64,000 nucleotides of DNA from NCBI GenBank assembly GCA_002270465.1, contig NQOF01000003.1:124001-188000 (forward strand), written 5' to 3'. This document shows, piece after piece, positions 9,121-17,432 of the stretch. The notes beneath the pieces were generated by a model. The model was not told where the DNA came from, ran no database searches, and was given only the letters and a program-made list of their open reading frames with translations. The translations under genes and the position numbers were made by a program. Position 1 is the stretch's first letter, and each line of letters opens with the position of its first letter. This DNA comes from Blautia hominis (lineage in GTDB: Bacteria; Bacillota; Clostridia; Lachnospirales; Lachnospiraceae).

Positions 9121-9849
9121 ATGATTGGAATGATCCGCGGGGAATTACTTAAAATGCGGCACTCCACCATGGGAAGATCCATGTGGGTTATGCCGGTTAT
9201 CACCATTTTGCTGGGGTACCTCATCAGTATGGCGGGGCCGTATGCCCAGCAGTTTACTTATAATATATGGTATGGGACCTTATACCCTTGTCTGGTGCCG
9301 CTGTTATGCGCCATGAATATACGATGTGAGATCAGACTCCATTATCAGACCATGCTGGCCTCACCGGTATTCGGGGCGGGACAGTGGACTGCAAAATGTA
9401 TTGCTGTGGCGCTGAAACTGCTGTTGTCACAAGGGATTTTTTGGGCTGTCGTCAGTCTGCTTGGAATAGTGTTCACCACATCGGTTCCCGTCAGCTTTGG
9501 GGGAGTAGGCATGCTGATCGTCTGGGCGGTGAGCTTATGGCAGATTCCCTTTTATCTCATGCTGGCTTCAAAGCTTGGCATGATTCCATGTGTTATGCTG
9601 GGACTTCTGGCTGCTTTTTTCAGTTTTTCCGTGGTGGAAAAAGGGTTGTTTTTCCTGTTTCCGTTCTCCATCGCGGACCGCCTTATGTGCCCTGTCCTTT
9701 TGATCCGTCCAAACGGGCTTTTACTGGAGCCGGGGGATGCTCTTTTGGATCCCGTTGTTTTTCTGTCTGGCTTCTGCATGGTGGCTGTGCTGCTGGCGGC
9801 AACAGTATTTGGCAGTGTAAAATGGTGGGAAAGACGGGAGGCGGTCTGA
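9121..9849 (+). CDS. Lantibiotic-protection ABC transporter permease (LanE/MutE type)
   Basis: A 242-residue membrane protein. ATG 9121 is chosen because GGGAGG lies just before it; the upstream in-frame ATG at 9106 would overlap that site. It begins MIGMIRGELLKMRHS, the short cytoplasmic start usual in this family, and has six hydrophobic segments. It is one of a pair of non-identical permeases, as in EpiE/EpiG and NisE/NisG systems, and follows the ATPase stop by one base. Its role would be to form half of the membrane channel that removes lantibiotics from the membrane. Confidence 0.87.
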   Translation: MIGMIRGELLKMRHSTMGRSMWVMPVITILLGYLISMAGPYAQQFTYNIWYGTLYPCLVPLLCAMNIRCEIRLHYQTMLASPVFGAGQWTAKCIAVALKLLLSQGIFWAVVSLLGIVFTTSVPVSFGGVGMLIVWAVSLWQIPFYLMLASKLGMIPCVMLGLLAAFFSFSVVEKGLFFLFPFSIADRLMCPVLLIRPNGLLLEPGDALLDPVVFLSGFCMVAVLLAATVFGSVKWWERREAV

Positions 9850-9850
9850 G

Positions 9851-10597
9851 ATGAAGGAATTTTACAGGTTTCTAAAAAGCAGCGGATACAGAATGCGGCA
9901 TTCTCTCTTTTTTGCGGCACATATTCTCATTCCTGTTTTGGGAGTGTTTTTATATGCGGCATACATGGGGCTGCGTTCTGCAGGGGGCTGGGAACATCTG
10001 ACTTCTTATGTTACACTTTTAGCCATGGCCTATCCCGCTGTTACCGGGATTGTGACGGCAATGCTGACAGACAGGGAGGCTAAAGCGGGAAGGATGCAGA
10101 ACCTGCTGGCAGTGCCCAGCCGTGCGAAAGGTCTGGGGGCAGAACTCGTGCTCCTGCTCTTGTCAGGAATGCTGGCTATGGCCATTGCGGTATTTGGGTT
10201 TCAGGCAGTGCTGTGCCTGCAGGGAGAGGGGCCGGAGGCGGGAGATATCTTCCTTCTGACACTGGTACTCTGGGCATCCAACCTGCCCGTCTATGCAGAG
10301 CATCTGTTTTTGGGACTTAAATTTGGAGAAGGGGTGACGATTGGCGCAGGGGTGGCAGAATCTGTGGTTTCAGCGGTAATGCTGACCGGACTTGGCGACG
10401 GAGTATGGTATGTGTGGTGGCCTTCCTATGGCATGCGTTTTTCCACCATGTTACTTGCACTCAAACAGGGCACATATGGAAATCTGACGGGGCAGCTCCG
10501 TCTTGGAGGGGTTTGCTATCTGGTAGTATCTGTGCTATTCTTAGTCATGACATTTTTATGGTTTCAAAAGTTTGAAGGCCGTAGGGAGGAGGCGTAG
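9851..10597 (+). CDS. Lantibiotic-protection ABC transporter permease (LanG/MutG type)
   Basis: A 248-residue protein with six hydrophobic segments. It starts one base after the stop of the first permease gene, at ATG 9851. The N-terminal MKEFYRFLKSSGYRMRHS start and the conserved region after helix 2 (MAYPAVTGIVTAMLTDREAKAG) fit the MutG group. With the 9121 gene it would form the heterodimeric membrane part of the LanFEG exporter. The three transporter genes and the two regulatory genes are spaced by 1-2 bases or overlap, so they should be transcribed together. Confidence 0.86.
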   Translation: MKEFYRFLKSSGYRMRHSLFFAAHILIPVLGVFLYAAYMGLRSAGGWEHLTSYVTLLAMAYPAVTGIVTAMLTDREAKAGRMQNLLAVPSRAKGLGAELVLLLLSGMLAMAIAVFGFQAVLCLQGEGPEAGDIFLLTLVLWASNLPVYAEHLFLGLKFGEGVTIGAGVAESVVSAVMLTGLGDGVWYVWWPSYGMRFSTMLLALKQGTYGNLTGQLRLGGVCYLVVSVLFLVMTFLWFQKFEGRREEA

Positions 10598-10599
10598 AT

Positions 10600-11271
10600 A
10601 TGGCATCAATTCTGGCAGTGGATGATGATCCTCTGCTCCTTACTTTAATACAGAAGATTTTGGAGAGGGACGGGCACCGGGTTACGGCTGTGGGCAGCCC
10701 TCTGGAGGTTAGGAAGTTCTCCCTGTCTGCCTATTCTTTGATCTTGCTGGATGTTATGATGCCCGGGCTTGACGGATTTGAATTATGCCGGGAAATCAGG
10801 GATCTGGTGGACTGTCCGATCATTTTTCTGACAGCCAAAAGTGGGGAGGCAGATATACTGCGCGGGCTTGGACTGGGCGGAGATGACTATCTGAAAAAGC
10901 CATTTGGTGCAGAAGAGATCCGGGCAAGGGTCAACGCACATCTGAGAAGAGACCAGCGGGAGAAAAAACATGCCCTGGAGGTATCGGGCTTCCGCTTTTT
11001 TCTGGGTGCGAAGCAGATGGAGAAAGACGGGCAGGTCTGTCCCCTCACAAAAGGAGAATATGCAATCTGTGAATATTTGGCACTGCACCACGGACAGACA
11101 TTGTCAAAAGATCAGATCTACGAGAGCGTGTTCGGCTATGACGCGGAGGGCGATAGTTCCGTGATTGCCATGCATGTGAAAAATATCAGGCAGAAGGCAG
11201 AGGGACTGGGCGGGATTCCGATACAGACCGTATGGGGGATTGGCTATACATGGAAAGAGAAAGAAGTTTAA
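10600..11271 (+). CDS. OmpR-family response regulator (LanR type)
   Basis: A 223-residue protein: receiver domain (about 3-112) with acidic residues D8-D10, phospho-acceptor D51 in ILLDVMMPG, Thr in FLTAK and Lys in KKPF; then a winged-helix DNA-binding domain (about 125-220) ending in VWGIGYTW. It lies two bases after the LanG-type gene and overlaps the kinase gene. It probably activates the transporter operon when the kinase senses the peptide antibiotic, as in other lantibiotic-resistance modules. Confidence 0.92.
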   Translation: MASILAVDDDPLLLTLIQKILERDGHRVTAVGSPLEVRKFSLSAYSLILLDVMMPGLDGFELCREIRDLVDCPIIFLTAKSGEADILRGLGLGGDDYLKKPFGAEEIRARVNAHLRRDQREKKHALEVSGFRFFLGAKQMEKDGQVCPLTKGEYAICEYLALHHGQTLSKDQIYESVFGYDAEGDSSVIAMHVKNIRQKAEGLGGIPIQTVWGIGYTWKEKEV

Positions 11272-12605
11272 AATGGCTTTTTATAAAATATCTGGTCAGC
11301 TGGCTGCTGGGGTCTCTGATCTTGGCATTTCTTGGCTTTATACTCATGTCCCTGGCTATGCAGGCAGGTTATATTTATCCTGCAAATTATGGGGATATTG
11401 AATATGAACGGGAGAAAGATAATTTAAAAAATACGGAGGAGATCCGCATGGAAGATATTCCTCCGCTGATGGATTATGCACTTTTTACAGAGGAAGGAAC
11501 CTGGAAAGAGGGGACCATACCTGAAAAGGATGCAGAGAAAGCCTGGGAAGTAAGCCACAGAGAGTATTCCGGGATCAGCCGCATTTTTTACCGGAAGGTG
11601 GAGCGGGAGGGTGAAGTTCTGGTGCTGCGTTACTCCATCAAGGCTCAATTTGCGGATCCAAAGCTTCGGAAATATCTTCCGGCAGCGGAGGAGATCATAT
11701 ATGGATGTGTAATACTGGAGATCCTGGCATTTTTGATGTATATGGCTGTGCGATTTGGCAGGATGCTGGAGCGGAAGATGAACGGTATAGAGAGTGCCAT
11801 TGAAAAAATAGAGCAGGAGAATCTGGAATTCCAGGTGCAAAACTGCGGTGTCCGCGAGATTGATCGTGTGGGGGCTGCCCTGGATCACATGAAGGAGGCG
11901 CTGAAAAAGTCCCTGATGAGCCAGTGGGATATGGAAAAAGCCAGACAGGAGAAGATATCGGCATTGGCTCATGATCTGAAAACACCCATTACCATTGTGA
12001 GGGGATACAACGAACTGTTGCTGGAGAGCACCCTTAAGGAGGAAGAACGCGCCTGTGTGGAGGCCATAGAAGTTAGTATCCGCCAGATGCAGGGGTATGT
12101 GGAGCAGCTTTTGGATATGACAAGAGGGAAGCAGCCGGCGGGGTTTGTAAAAAAGATTGTCTGCGCAGATGCATTCCTGGAGGAGATACATAAAAAATCA
12201 CAGGGGCTGGCAGCGGAAAAACAGGCGGTCCTGATGTGGAAGGCAGCAGAGATCCGCAGGGAAATACAGGCAGACGAGCAGCGCCTGGAACGGGCACTGC
12301 TGAATATCATAGCCAATGCCGCGGAATATGCAGGGCAGGGGGGGACCATCTGCCTGGGGACCTCTGCCCCGGAGGATGGTTTAGAGATCGTTGTGGAGGA
12401 CAGCGGCCCGGGATTTACGGGGGAGGCGCTCACAAAAGGAAAAGAAGAATTTTATACAGGCAGCAGTGCCAGAAGCGGGGGCGTACATTCCGGTCTGGGA
12501 TTGTTTATTGCAGACAGAATTATAGAGGAGCATGGCGGCAGGCTGGAATTAGGAAATTCCGAAGTGTTTGGAGGCGGATGTGTCCGTGTGTGGCTGCCAT
12601 GGTAA
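11250..12605 (+). CDS. Sensor histidine kinase (LanK type)
   Basis: A 451-residue membrane kinase. ATG 11250 is preferred (GGGGG about 11 bases upstream); ATG 11232 is possible. It overlaps the regulator gene by 22 bases. Two membrane helices (about 15-38 and 150-170) enclose an external sensor of about 110 residues. HAMP-like helices follow, then the H-box with H241 (ALAHDLKTPIT) and an ATPase domain with N-box (LLNIIANAAEYA), DSGPGF and GGVHSGLGLFI. The phospho-acceptor and ATP-site motifs are intact, so it should be active. The partner is the response regulator at 10600. Confidence 0.92.
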   Translation: MERERSLKWLFIKYLVSWLLGSLILAFLGFILMSLAMQAGYIYPANYGDIEYEREKDNLKNTEEIRMEDIPPLMDYALFTEEGTWKEGTIPEKDAEKAWEVSHREYSGISRIFYRKVEREGEVLVLRYSIKAQFADPKLRKYLPAAEEIIYGCVILEILAFLMYMAVRFGRMLERKMNGIESAIEKIEQENLEFQVQNCGVREIDRVGAALDHMKEALKKSLMSQWDMEKARQEKISALAHDLKTPITIVRGYNELLLESTLKEEERACVEAIEVSIRQMQGYVEQLLDMTRGKQPAGFVKKIVCADAFLEEIHKKSQGLAAEKQAVLMWKAAEIRREIQADEQRLERALLNIIANAAEYAGQGGTICLGTSAPEDGLEIVVEDSGPGFTGEALTKGKEEFYTGSSARSGGVHSGLGLFIADRIIEEHGGRLELGNSEVFGGGCVRVWLPW

Positions 12606-12784
12606 ACCCGGAACCGCATTCAGCGCAGGCAGAAGTTCTTGATTTTATGGGAACTTTGGCATGCGCTGTTTTTTGTAAAAAAATATCCGGAAGTGACCAA
12701 ATTTTCCGGTGTGATTCGTTATTATTAGTAAGAATGATCATTCCGAAGAAAAAATCCGCTTAAGAACAGGAGGGAGAAGAAGGG

Positions 12785-13327
12785 GTGGAGAGCGAAAGAA
12801 AAAAGCATCCGGATGCCGTGCTTTTGGAAGATATTTTTATGAAATACAGAAATGGGATGTATGCAGTTGCCTTTTCCATTCTGCATGACCGGTATCAGGC
12901 AGAGGACGCGGTTGGGGACGCATATGAAAAGTTTATACCCTATCTGGGAAAATGCAGACAGATGGAGGAGAACAAGATAAAAGCGCTGCTGACCCGGTTT
13001 GTGAAAAATGCGGCTATAGATATATATAGGAAAAACAGACGGGAGCAGGGGAACGTGTCTGTGGAGGAACAGGAATGGCTGACCGACGCGTACAGGCCCA
13101 TAGAGTCTTATATGAAAAGTCTGCAGTATAGGGAACTGATACAGGAAATAAGGAAAGTTCTGCCTGCACATTATTGGGAAGTTGTGTGTATGAGATATTT
13201 TGAAGGAATGCCGGTTCATGAGATTGCCCTGCGCCTGAATCTGAGCGAGGATAATATTTACTCCAGGCTGCGCCGTGCAAGAGAAAAGGTCAGAAGTGAA
13301 ATGGGAGGTGAGATGGGTGAAGGATGA
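12785..13327 (+). CDS. ECF-type RNA polymerase sigma factor
   Basis: A 180-residue sigma-70 family protein with a GTG start at 12785, behind AGGAGGGAG. Region 2 (about 12-80: GMYAVAFSILHDRYQAEDAVGDAYEKF) is followed by region 4 (about 115-175) with HTH PVHEIALRLNLSEDNIYSRL. The 3' end overlaps the next gene, which encodes a single-pass membrane protein. This is the usual arrangement of a sigma factor with its anti-sigma factor. It is unrelated in detail to the sigma factor at 3758. Confidence 0.86.
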   Translation: MESERKKHPDAVLLEDIFMKYRNGMYAVAFSILHDRYQAEDAVGDAYEKFIPYLGKCRQMEENKIKALLTRFVKNAAIDIYRKNRREQGNVSVEEQEWLTDAYRPIESYMKSLQYRELIQEIRKVLPAHYWEVVCMRYFEGMPVHEIALRLNLSEDNIYSRLRRAREKVRSEMGGEMGEG

Positions 13328-14471
13328 GAAGGAAAGAAAACCTCACAAGGAAGACAGCATGGAGAACATATTATATTTGATCGGGCAGGCATGGGAGCTG
13401 GAGCGTATGGGAGAAAACAGCGGGGAGCACAAGTTTTCTGATACATTTGAAAAACGGCAGCAAAGACTGCTTGACCAGGTGGATGCAGGAGAGGTCATAG
13501 TCAGGAATGCGAAGGGGAGAAAACCTATGAGTAAGAAAAAGTGGATTACGCTTACGGCAGCAGCCGTATTAGTGACCGGCCTGGCAATTACAGCAGGTGC
13601 GTCAGATTTTTTTGGATTAAATAACATATTGGTGGATGATAAGATCAATCCTGTTGAGGAAAAAGAATATGTATCTGAATCTGCGGAAGGGGAGAAACAG
13701 GTGCTCAAAGAGAAAGAAGCCATAAATATGGTGGCAAGTGCACTGAAGGGGAGTAATGAATATAAAGCGGCACAGGAGTGGGGCAAATATGTTATAGAAA
13801 ATTTAAATTCTGAAGAAGAACTGCAGGCAGTGGGGGAGATCAGTAAAAACGGACTGCCGGAAGAATTGGCACAATACAGCAGCGCGTATGGGGTAAACAC
13901 CCAAAGAACAGCAGACAAGGTGGATGAGATATCCCAAAAGTATGATCTGAAGTTGTTAAGTGAACCGGAGACAGTGGTAGATTATAATGAGATCATGGAC
14001 AGGACCGGTATCCGTGATTTTCTGCTGGATAAGGAGCATTTGATCTGGAGCCATGCAAGGGTATTTCCGGAGGGGAACTTCAATGGAGATATCTGCCCCA
14101 TATTGGAAGAAAACCAGCCCGAATACAGATATACAGGCGGCATGTCAGTGAACAGAAACGGTGTGTTCGGTGATATGGTCCTGAATATGGGAGATCTGTC
14201 AGACTATGAGGAATGGGAATATACAAATAAAAATGGAGATAACCTTGGACTCATGATCAATCATGTTACAAAACACAGTTATATTTTTTACAAAGGAGCA
14301 GAGAATTTTGTTTGTATAAATATGTCGGATGTATGGGATGAAAATGTTTATATGGATGTAAACGGGGGATATATTAACGTCCAGACAAATGAACCGGCAG
14401 AGGGTCCCGTGTCACTGACGAAAGAGCAGTTGCAAAGCCTGGGCGACATGATTGATTTTTCAGTATTTTAG
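13317..14471 (+). CDS. Single-pass membrane protein, probable anti-sigma factor
   Basis: A 384-residue protein. The GTG at 13317 is chosen because GGGAGGTGA lies six bases before it; the frame continues upstream inside the sigma gene. Residues 1-70 form a charged cytoplasmic segment, a helix lies at about 78-98 (WITLTAAAVLVTGLAITAGA), and the remaining 285 residues would be outside the cell. The overlap with the sigma gene and the topology fit an anti-sigma factor whose outer domain senses a signal. The outer domain was not matched to a known family. A strong terminator follows. Confidence 0.65.
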   Translation: MKDEKERKPHKEDSMENILYLIGQAWELERMGENSGEHKFSDTFEKRQQRLLDQVDAGEVIVRNAKGRKPMSKKKWITLTAAAVLVTGLAITAGASDFFGLNNILVDDKINPVEEKEYVSESAEGEKQVLKEKEAINMVASALKGSNEYKAAQEWGKYVIENLNSEEELQAVGEISKNGLPEELAQYSSAYGVNTQRTADKVDEISQKYDLKLLSEPETVVDYNEIMDRTGIRDFLLDKEHLIWSHARVFPEGNFNGDICPILEENQPEYRYTGGMSVNRNGVFGDMVLNMGDLSDYEEWEYTNKNGDNLGLMINHVTKHSYIFYKGAENFVCINMSDVWDENVYMDVNGGYINVQTNEPAEGPVSLTKEQLQSLGDMIDFSVF

Positions 14472-14523
14472 TCTAACATGATTGGTATTATAAAGTGGCT
14501 GTCGGGAAATAGACAGACCTAAA

Positions 14524-14572
14524 CAGGGGAGCCAATGACTTGTATGAGTCATTGGCTCCCCTGAAATTTTTT
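14524..14572 (+). terminator. Strong Rho-independent terminator
   Basis: A perfect 17-bp stem (CAGGGGAGCCAATGACT and its complement) with a 6-base loop is followed by AAATTTTTT. It ends the sigma/anti-sigma operon. Confidence 0.95.
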
Positions 14573-14633
14573 CGGATTTATAAACAGTTCTTTTTCTTCT
14601 TTATCAAAAAGTAGTTGAATGGTATAATGGGAT

Positions 14634-14819
14634 GTGAAGAAGGCGCTTCAAAATGCGATTAGCTCTTCCGTTTCAGTAATTGAAAGACCACCGGGCACGG
14701 GAAAGACACAAACCATCTTGAATTTATTGGACTATGTGATTATTGACGAGGCTTCCCAAGTAGATCCCATCACAGGCGTATTAGCGTTATCCTGTTGCAG
14801 GAATTGTATTTTGTTATAA
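14634..14819 (+). pseudogene. Remnant of a superfamily I-type helicase/ATPase with a large internal deletion
   Basis: The 61 codons read KKALQNAISSSVSVIE, then a P-loop RPPGTGKTQTILN. They then jump directly to DYVIIDEASQVDPITGVLAL, a Walker B segment with the DEASQ box. In intact AAA_11/AAA_12-type (UvrD/Upf1-like) proteins these motifs are separated by hundreds of residues. Here they are joined in frame, and both the N-terminus and everything after Walker B are missing; a stop precedes the frame at 14625. It is therefore a decayed gene with its middle removed. The first P-loop residue is R where G is usual. It lies at the left edge of a small accessory island. Confidence 0.7.
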
Positions 14820-14858
14820 TCCTTACAGAACAAAAATTGCAGGAGAGGAGAGGGTGAT

Positions 14859-15083
14859 ATGACGAAATCAGATATGAATGTATTAGACTATATTATTGTG
14901 TGTATCAGCGAATTTGCATATCAACATGAAATGCACATGAGAGATGCATATATTTATTTGAGCCGGCATAAAGGTATTGAGTTTCTGAAAGAATTCTATG
15001 ATGTTGAGCATACTCTTTCATTTGATGACGTGATGGATGACCTGGCTTCAATTTGCAGAAAGAATGGAGGTACTGCTAAGTGA
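14859..15083 (+). CDS. DUF3791 family small protein
   Basis: A 74-residue protein starting at ATG 14859 behind GGAGAGG. The pattern of an N-terminal helix followed by FLKEFYDVEHTLSFDDVMDDL fits DUF3791, a family of short helical proteins that commonly sit beside DUF3990 genes. Its stop overlaps the GTG start of the DUF3990 gene by four bases (GTGA), so the two are translationally coupled. A toxin-antitoxin type pairing, with this as the antitoxin-like partner, is an inference from size, order and overlap. Confidence 0.7.
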   Translation: MTKSDMNVLDYIIVCISEFAYQHEMHMRDAYIYLSRHKGIEFLKEFYDVEHTLSFDDVMDDLASICRKNGGTAK

Positions 15084-15613
15084 AACTTTTTCATGGTTCT
15101 AATATGGAAATAGATAAAGTTGATTTATCAAAATGCATGCCTAATAAGGATTTTGGATGTGGGTTCTATACCACGCTCTTGGAAGAGCAGGCATGGAGAA
15201 TGGCACAACGCAGAGCCAGAATAGATGGTGGGACACCTACTGTAACTGTGTATGAAATACCAGATGATTTAGTAGAAAGAACAGATTTGAATTGCCGGAT
15301 ATTTGAGGAGAAGCCAACAATTGATTGGGCCATATTTATAAAAAATAATCGGGATAGAGAATTTACTGATTTTGAAAGCATGGAATGTAATCTTGACTGT
15401 AAATATGATGTAGTAGTTGGTCCTGTGGCGAATGATACGGTAGGACTCTTAATTCGGCAGTTTAGCCGGGGGACGATAGATGCTGAATATCTTAAGAAAG
15501 AGTTTGACTTTGGAAAACTGACAAATCAATATACATTCCATACTGTGAATGCACTGCAGTATTTAAAGAAAGTAGGTGTGCAATATGACAAATCAGCAGC
15601 AGGAAATGATTGA
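15080..15613 (+). CDS. DUF3990 family protein, predicted ADP-ribosyltransferase fold
   Basis: A 177-residue protein with GTG start 15080. The N-terminal KLFHGSN and the DFGCGFYTT motif about 20 residues later are the His and Tyr motifs of DUF3990, which is grouped with ADP-ribosyltransferase-fold proteins. It is sandwiched between two small helical proteins, overlapping the first by four bases and the second by 29. It could modify a host target with ADP-ribose and be held inactive by a neighbour. No substrate can be read from the sequence. Confidence 0.72.
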   Translation: MKLFHGSNMEIDKVDLSKCMPNKDFGCGFYTTLLEEQAWRMAQRRARIDGGTPTVTVYEIPDDLVERTDLNCRIFEEKPTIDWAIFIKNNRDREFTDFESMECNLDCKYDVVVGPVANDTVGLLIRQFSRGTIDAEYLKKEFDFGKLTNQYTFHTVNALQYLKKVGVQYDKSAAGND

Positions 15614-15797
15614 GTATACCACACAGGAAGTAATTGGGTATCTTATGGAAGATTATAAGATTACTATGGAACAGGCTATGGAACAATTCTTTATGTCTGA
15701 TACGTTTGGCAAATTAAGTGATATAGAGACTGGTCTTTATCTGGACGGGTCGGCTTATATATATGAGATGTTAAAAAGAGAAATTCAGTGTAAATAG
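15585..15797 (+). CDS. Small helical protein of the DUF3990 trio (second DUF3791-like partner)
   Basis: A 70-residue protein. ATG 15585 is chosen with AGGTG about six bases before it; an in-frame GTG at 15576 is the alternative. The sequence (YLMEDYKITMEQAMEQFFMS, then TGLYLDGSAYIYEML) resembles the second type of short protein often found next to DUF3990 genes. It overlaps the DUF3990 gene by 29 bases. It may be an antitoxin-like or accessory subunit. Function unproven. Confidence 0.6.
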   Translation: MTNQQQEMIEYTTQEVIGYLMEDYKITMEQAMEQFFMSDTFGKLSDIETGLYLDGSAYIYEMLKREIQCK

Positions 15798-15839
15798 AAT
15801 ATAGGCCGGACAGTTGATTTGGGCTTGTGTGAAGAATAG

Positions 15840-16025
15840 GATTATCTTCACGAGTTTGTTAGAGAACCTTCTGCTTATGTCCGCAGCGCTCTGGTATGGG
15901 CGCCGCAGGGGATGTATGCAAAGCTTGAACATTTGGAACGTATTTTCTTTGACGCGATTCTCCATGACGATATTAAAGTTTGGCTTACAAATATAAGAAC
16001 AAGGCCCTTTTGCGGTCAAAAATAA
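15840..16025 (+). pseudogene. Possible remnant of a HEAT-like repeat protein
   Basis: Frame 15840-16025 reads DYLHEFVREPSAYVRSALVW, then APQGMYAKLEHLERIF, and ends in TAA after about 61 codons. The D-x-L-x-x-(L/F)-V-x-x-P-S-x-x-V-R pattern is that of HEAT-like repeats. The frame is preceded by a stop at 15837 and has no start, so it would be only a fragment. It lies directly after the DUF3990 trio. Confidence 0.35.
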
Positions 16026-16044
16026 GTGTCAATAGAAAGAGTAA

Positions 16045-16098
16045 GAGTATCCCGTGGAAAATCAAGTGCTGAAAGGCACCAAATTCCACGGGATATTC
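16045..16098 (+). terminator. Long hairpin, possible terminator
   Basis: A 15-bp stem (GAGTATCCCGTGGAA with TTCCACGGGATATTC, one wobble) encloses a smaller GTGC/GCAC stem. No clear T-run follows, so termination is only probable. Confidence 0.5.
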
Positions 16099-16319
16099 CT
16101 ATTCTTTGGTAAAGGGCTTAAAAATCGGTATTAACCGACAGTTCCTTTCTGAACCTGCACTGCGCACGGAAGAAAGATGACATACAAATGTCATGTTGCC
16201 GGTTGTAGAATAGAAGGGTATCTTGATTGCAGAAAGGAAAATAAAATGATAGAATCAGGAAGTAAATTATTATGTACGGATCAAAGAAAGCAGGTACAGT
16301 GCAGGAATCGGGGTGTGAG

Positions 16320-17033
16320 ATGAAAAAAGTAATGAATTATGAGGATTTTACAGAAGTGCTGCTTGATGCCGGATTTTCCATGGGCGGCGGCAATTCGGAG
16401 GGCATATATTCTATTATTGACTGGGATTGGGACAAGGAGCCTCCATATGATACGCCGGTCAAGTGGCACACAGGAGACAAGGAGACAGACCCGTGGGAGT
16501 GGCGTATGCGGGTTTTGGATGAAAGAAATGATACGGCATACGCGAAATTCTTTTTCAGGAAAAGCGGGTATATCACCAAAGAATGGTATCCGTATTTTTT
16601 TGCCTGCCGCAGGGGCAGTATGGATTTTATGGATATGTACTTGGAAGGCAGGATCAGCAATGAGGCAAAACGTATATATACCAGCATAGAGGAAGAAGGC
16701 GTGATGCCGCTGCATGAACTGAAGAAGGCAGCCAGGTTTGGAAAAGAAGACAAATCCCGTTTTGACAGGGCTTTAGTGGAGCTGCAGATGAATCTTTTCC
16801 TCACCATTTGCGGGAGAAGGCATAAAATCAGTGCGGAGGGAAAACCCTACGGCTGGGACTCCACAGCCTTTTGCAAAATAGAGGACTTTTGGGACCGTGA
16901 AGTTTTGAAGGCGGCGTCCGCAGTCAGCAGCAAGGAAGCAGAGGAAAGGATCCGGGAACAGATTCTGAGGCTGAACCCCCTTGCATCGGACAGAAACATA
17001 CATAAATTTATATATGGCAGAGCCGGAAGGTGA
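16320..17033 (+). CDS. AlkZ-related (winged-helix glycosylase-like) protein
   Basis: A 237-residue protein. ATG 16320 is chosen (weak GGGGTG upstream); the frame opens at 16272 without a ribosome site. The segment WHTGDKETDPWEWRMRVLDE, then KFFFRKSGYITKEWYPYFFACRR, is the hallmark of proteins annotated as AlkZ-related, distant relatives of the YcaQ/AlkZ DNA glycosylases. A helical segment follows (KRIYTSIEEEGVMPLHELKKAA) that looks like a winged helix. The Q-x-Q/D catalytic motif of true AlkZ glycosylases was not seen, so repair activity is not established. A likely terminator follows at 17057. Confidence 0.6.
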   Translation: MKKVMNYEDFTEVLLDAGFSMGGGNSEGIYSIIDWDWDKEPPYDTPVKWHTGDKETDPWEWRMRVLDERNDTAYAKFFFRKSGYITKEWYPYFFACRRGSMDFMDMYLEGRISNEAKRIYTSIEEEGVMPLHELKKAARFGKEDKSRFDRALVELQMNLFLTICGRRHKISAEGKPYGWDSTAFCKIEDFWDREVLKAASAVSSKEAEERIREQILRLNPLASDRNIHKFIYGRAGR

Positions 17034-17056
17034 TCTGTCAAATAGCGCAAATAAGG

Positions 17057-17105
17057 AAAACGGGCGGCATACCCCAGTCATGGCTGGATGAACCGCCTGT
17101 TTTTT
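17057..17105 (+). terminator. Probable Rho-independent terminator
   Basis: AAAACGGGCGG pairs with CCGCCTGTTTT across a 25-base loop and is followed by TTTTTT. It ends the AlkZ-related gene. Confidence 0.6.
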
Positions 17106-17180
17106 GCATATACCCAGTGTATAAATCAATATCCGGGGAATTTAGGTGACAGTTCCGCTGCCTGAACGTTCATCTTGGGA

Positions 17181-17312
17181 GTTACCACTGTACCGGGAGG
17201 CGTTTTCATGCCGGAAGCATGAAAATTCCGAGGCAGCCAGCGCGATATGGGGCAGAATGCTCCATATGTGCGCGTCGCGGAGCGTGTTACTGGACACGGA
17301 GTAAACAGTAAC
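17181..17312 (+). mobile_element. MITE-like element, family B, with perfect 8-bp target duplication (B2)
   Basis: A 132-bp non-coding element between GTTAC and GTAAC ends, flanked on both sides by TCTTGGGA (17173-17180 and 17313-17320). Inside are TTTTCATGC/GCATGAAAA and ATATGG...CCATAT hairpins, a GCGCG-rich stem and the CCGGGAGGCG left motif. It closely matches the copy at 48897. It occupies most of the otherwise empty 399 bases upstream of the phosphodiesterase gene. Confidence 0.88.
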
Positions 17313-17432
17313 TCTTGGGAAGTCAGCTCTGAAACCATAAGGATAATTATATAGCAATTTACCCATAGCAGTGTTAGAATAAAAATATATATAAAGCCCC
17401 GAATATTACGAAAGAATCGTTGAGGAACAAAA

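Noticed and set aside
14634-14819. Treating the 61-codon P-loop frame as a functional small ATPase
   Set aside because: It lacks all residues between Walker A and Walker B and everything after it, and the first P-loop residue is changed.
15814-15996. A 60-codon frame MIWACVKNRI...
   Set aside because: Another frame of the same bases gives the better HEAT-like pattern; this one has no support.
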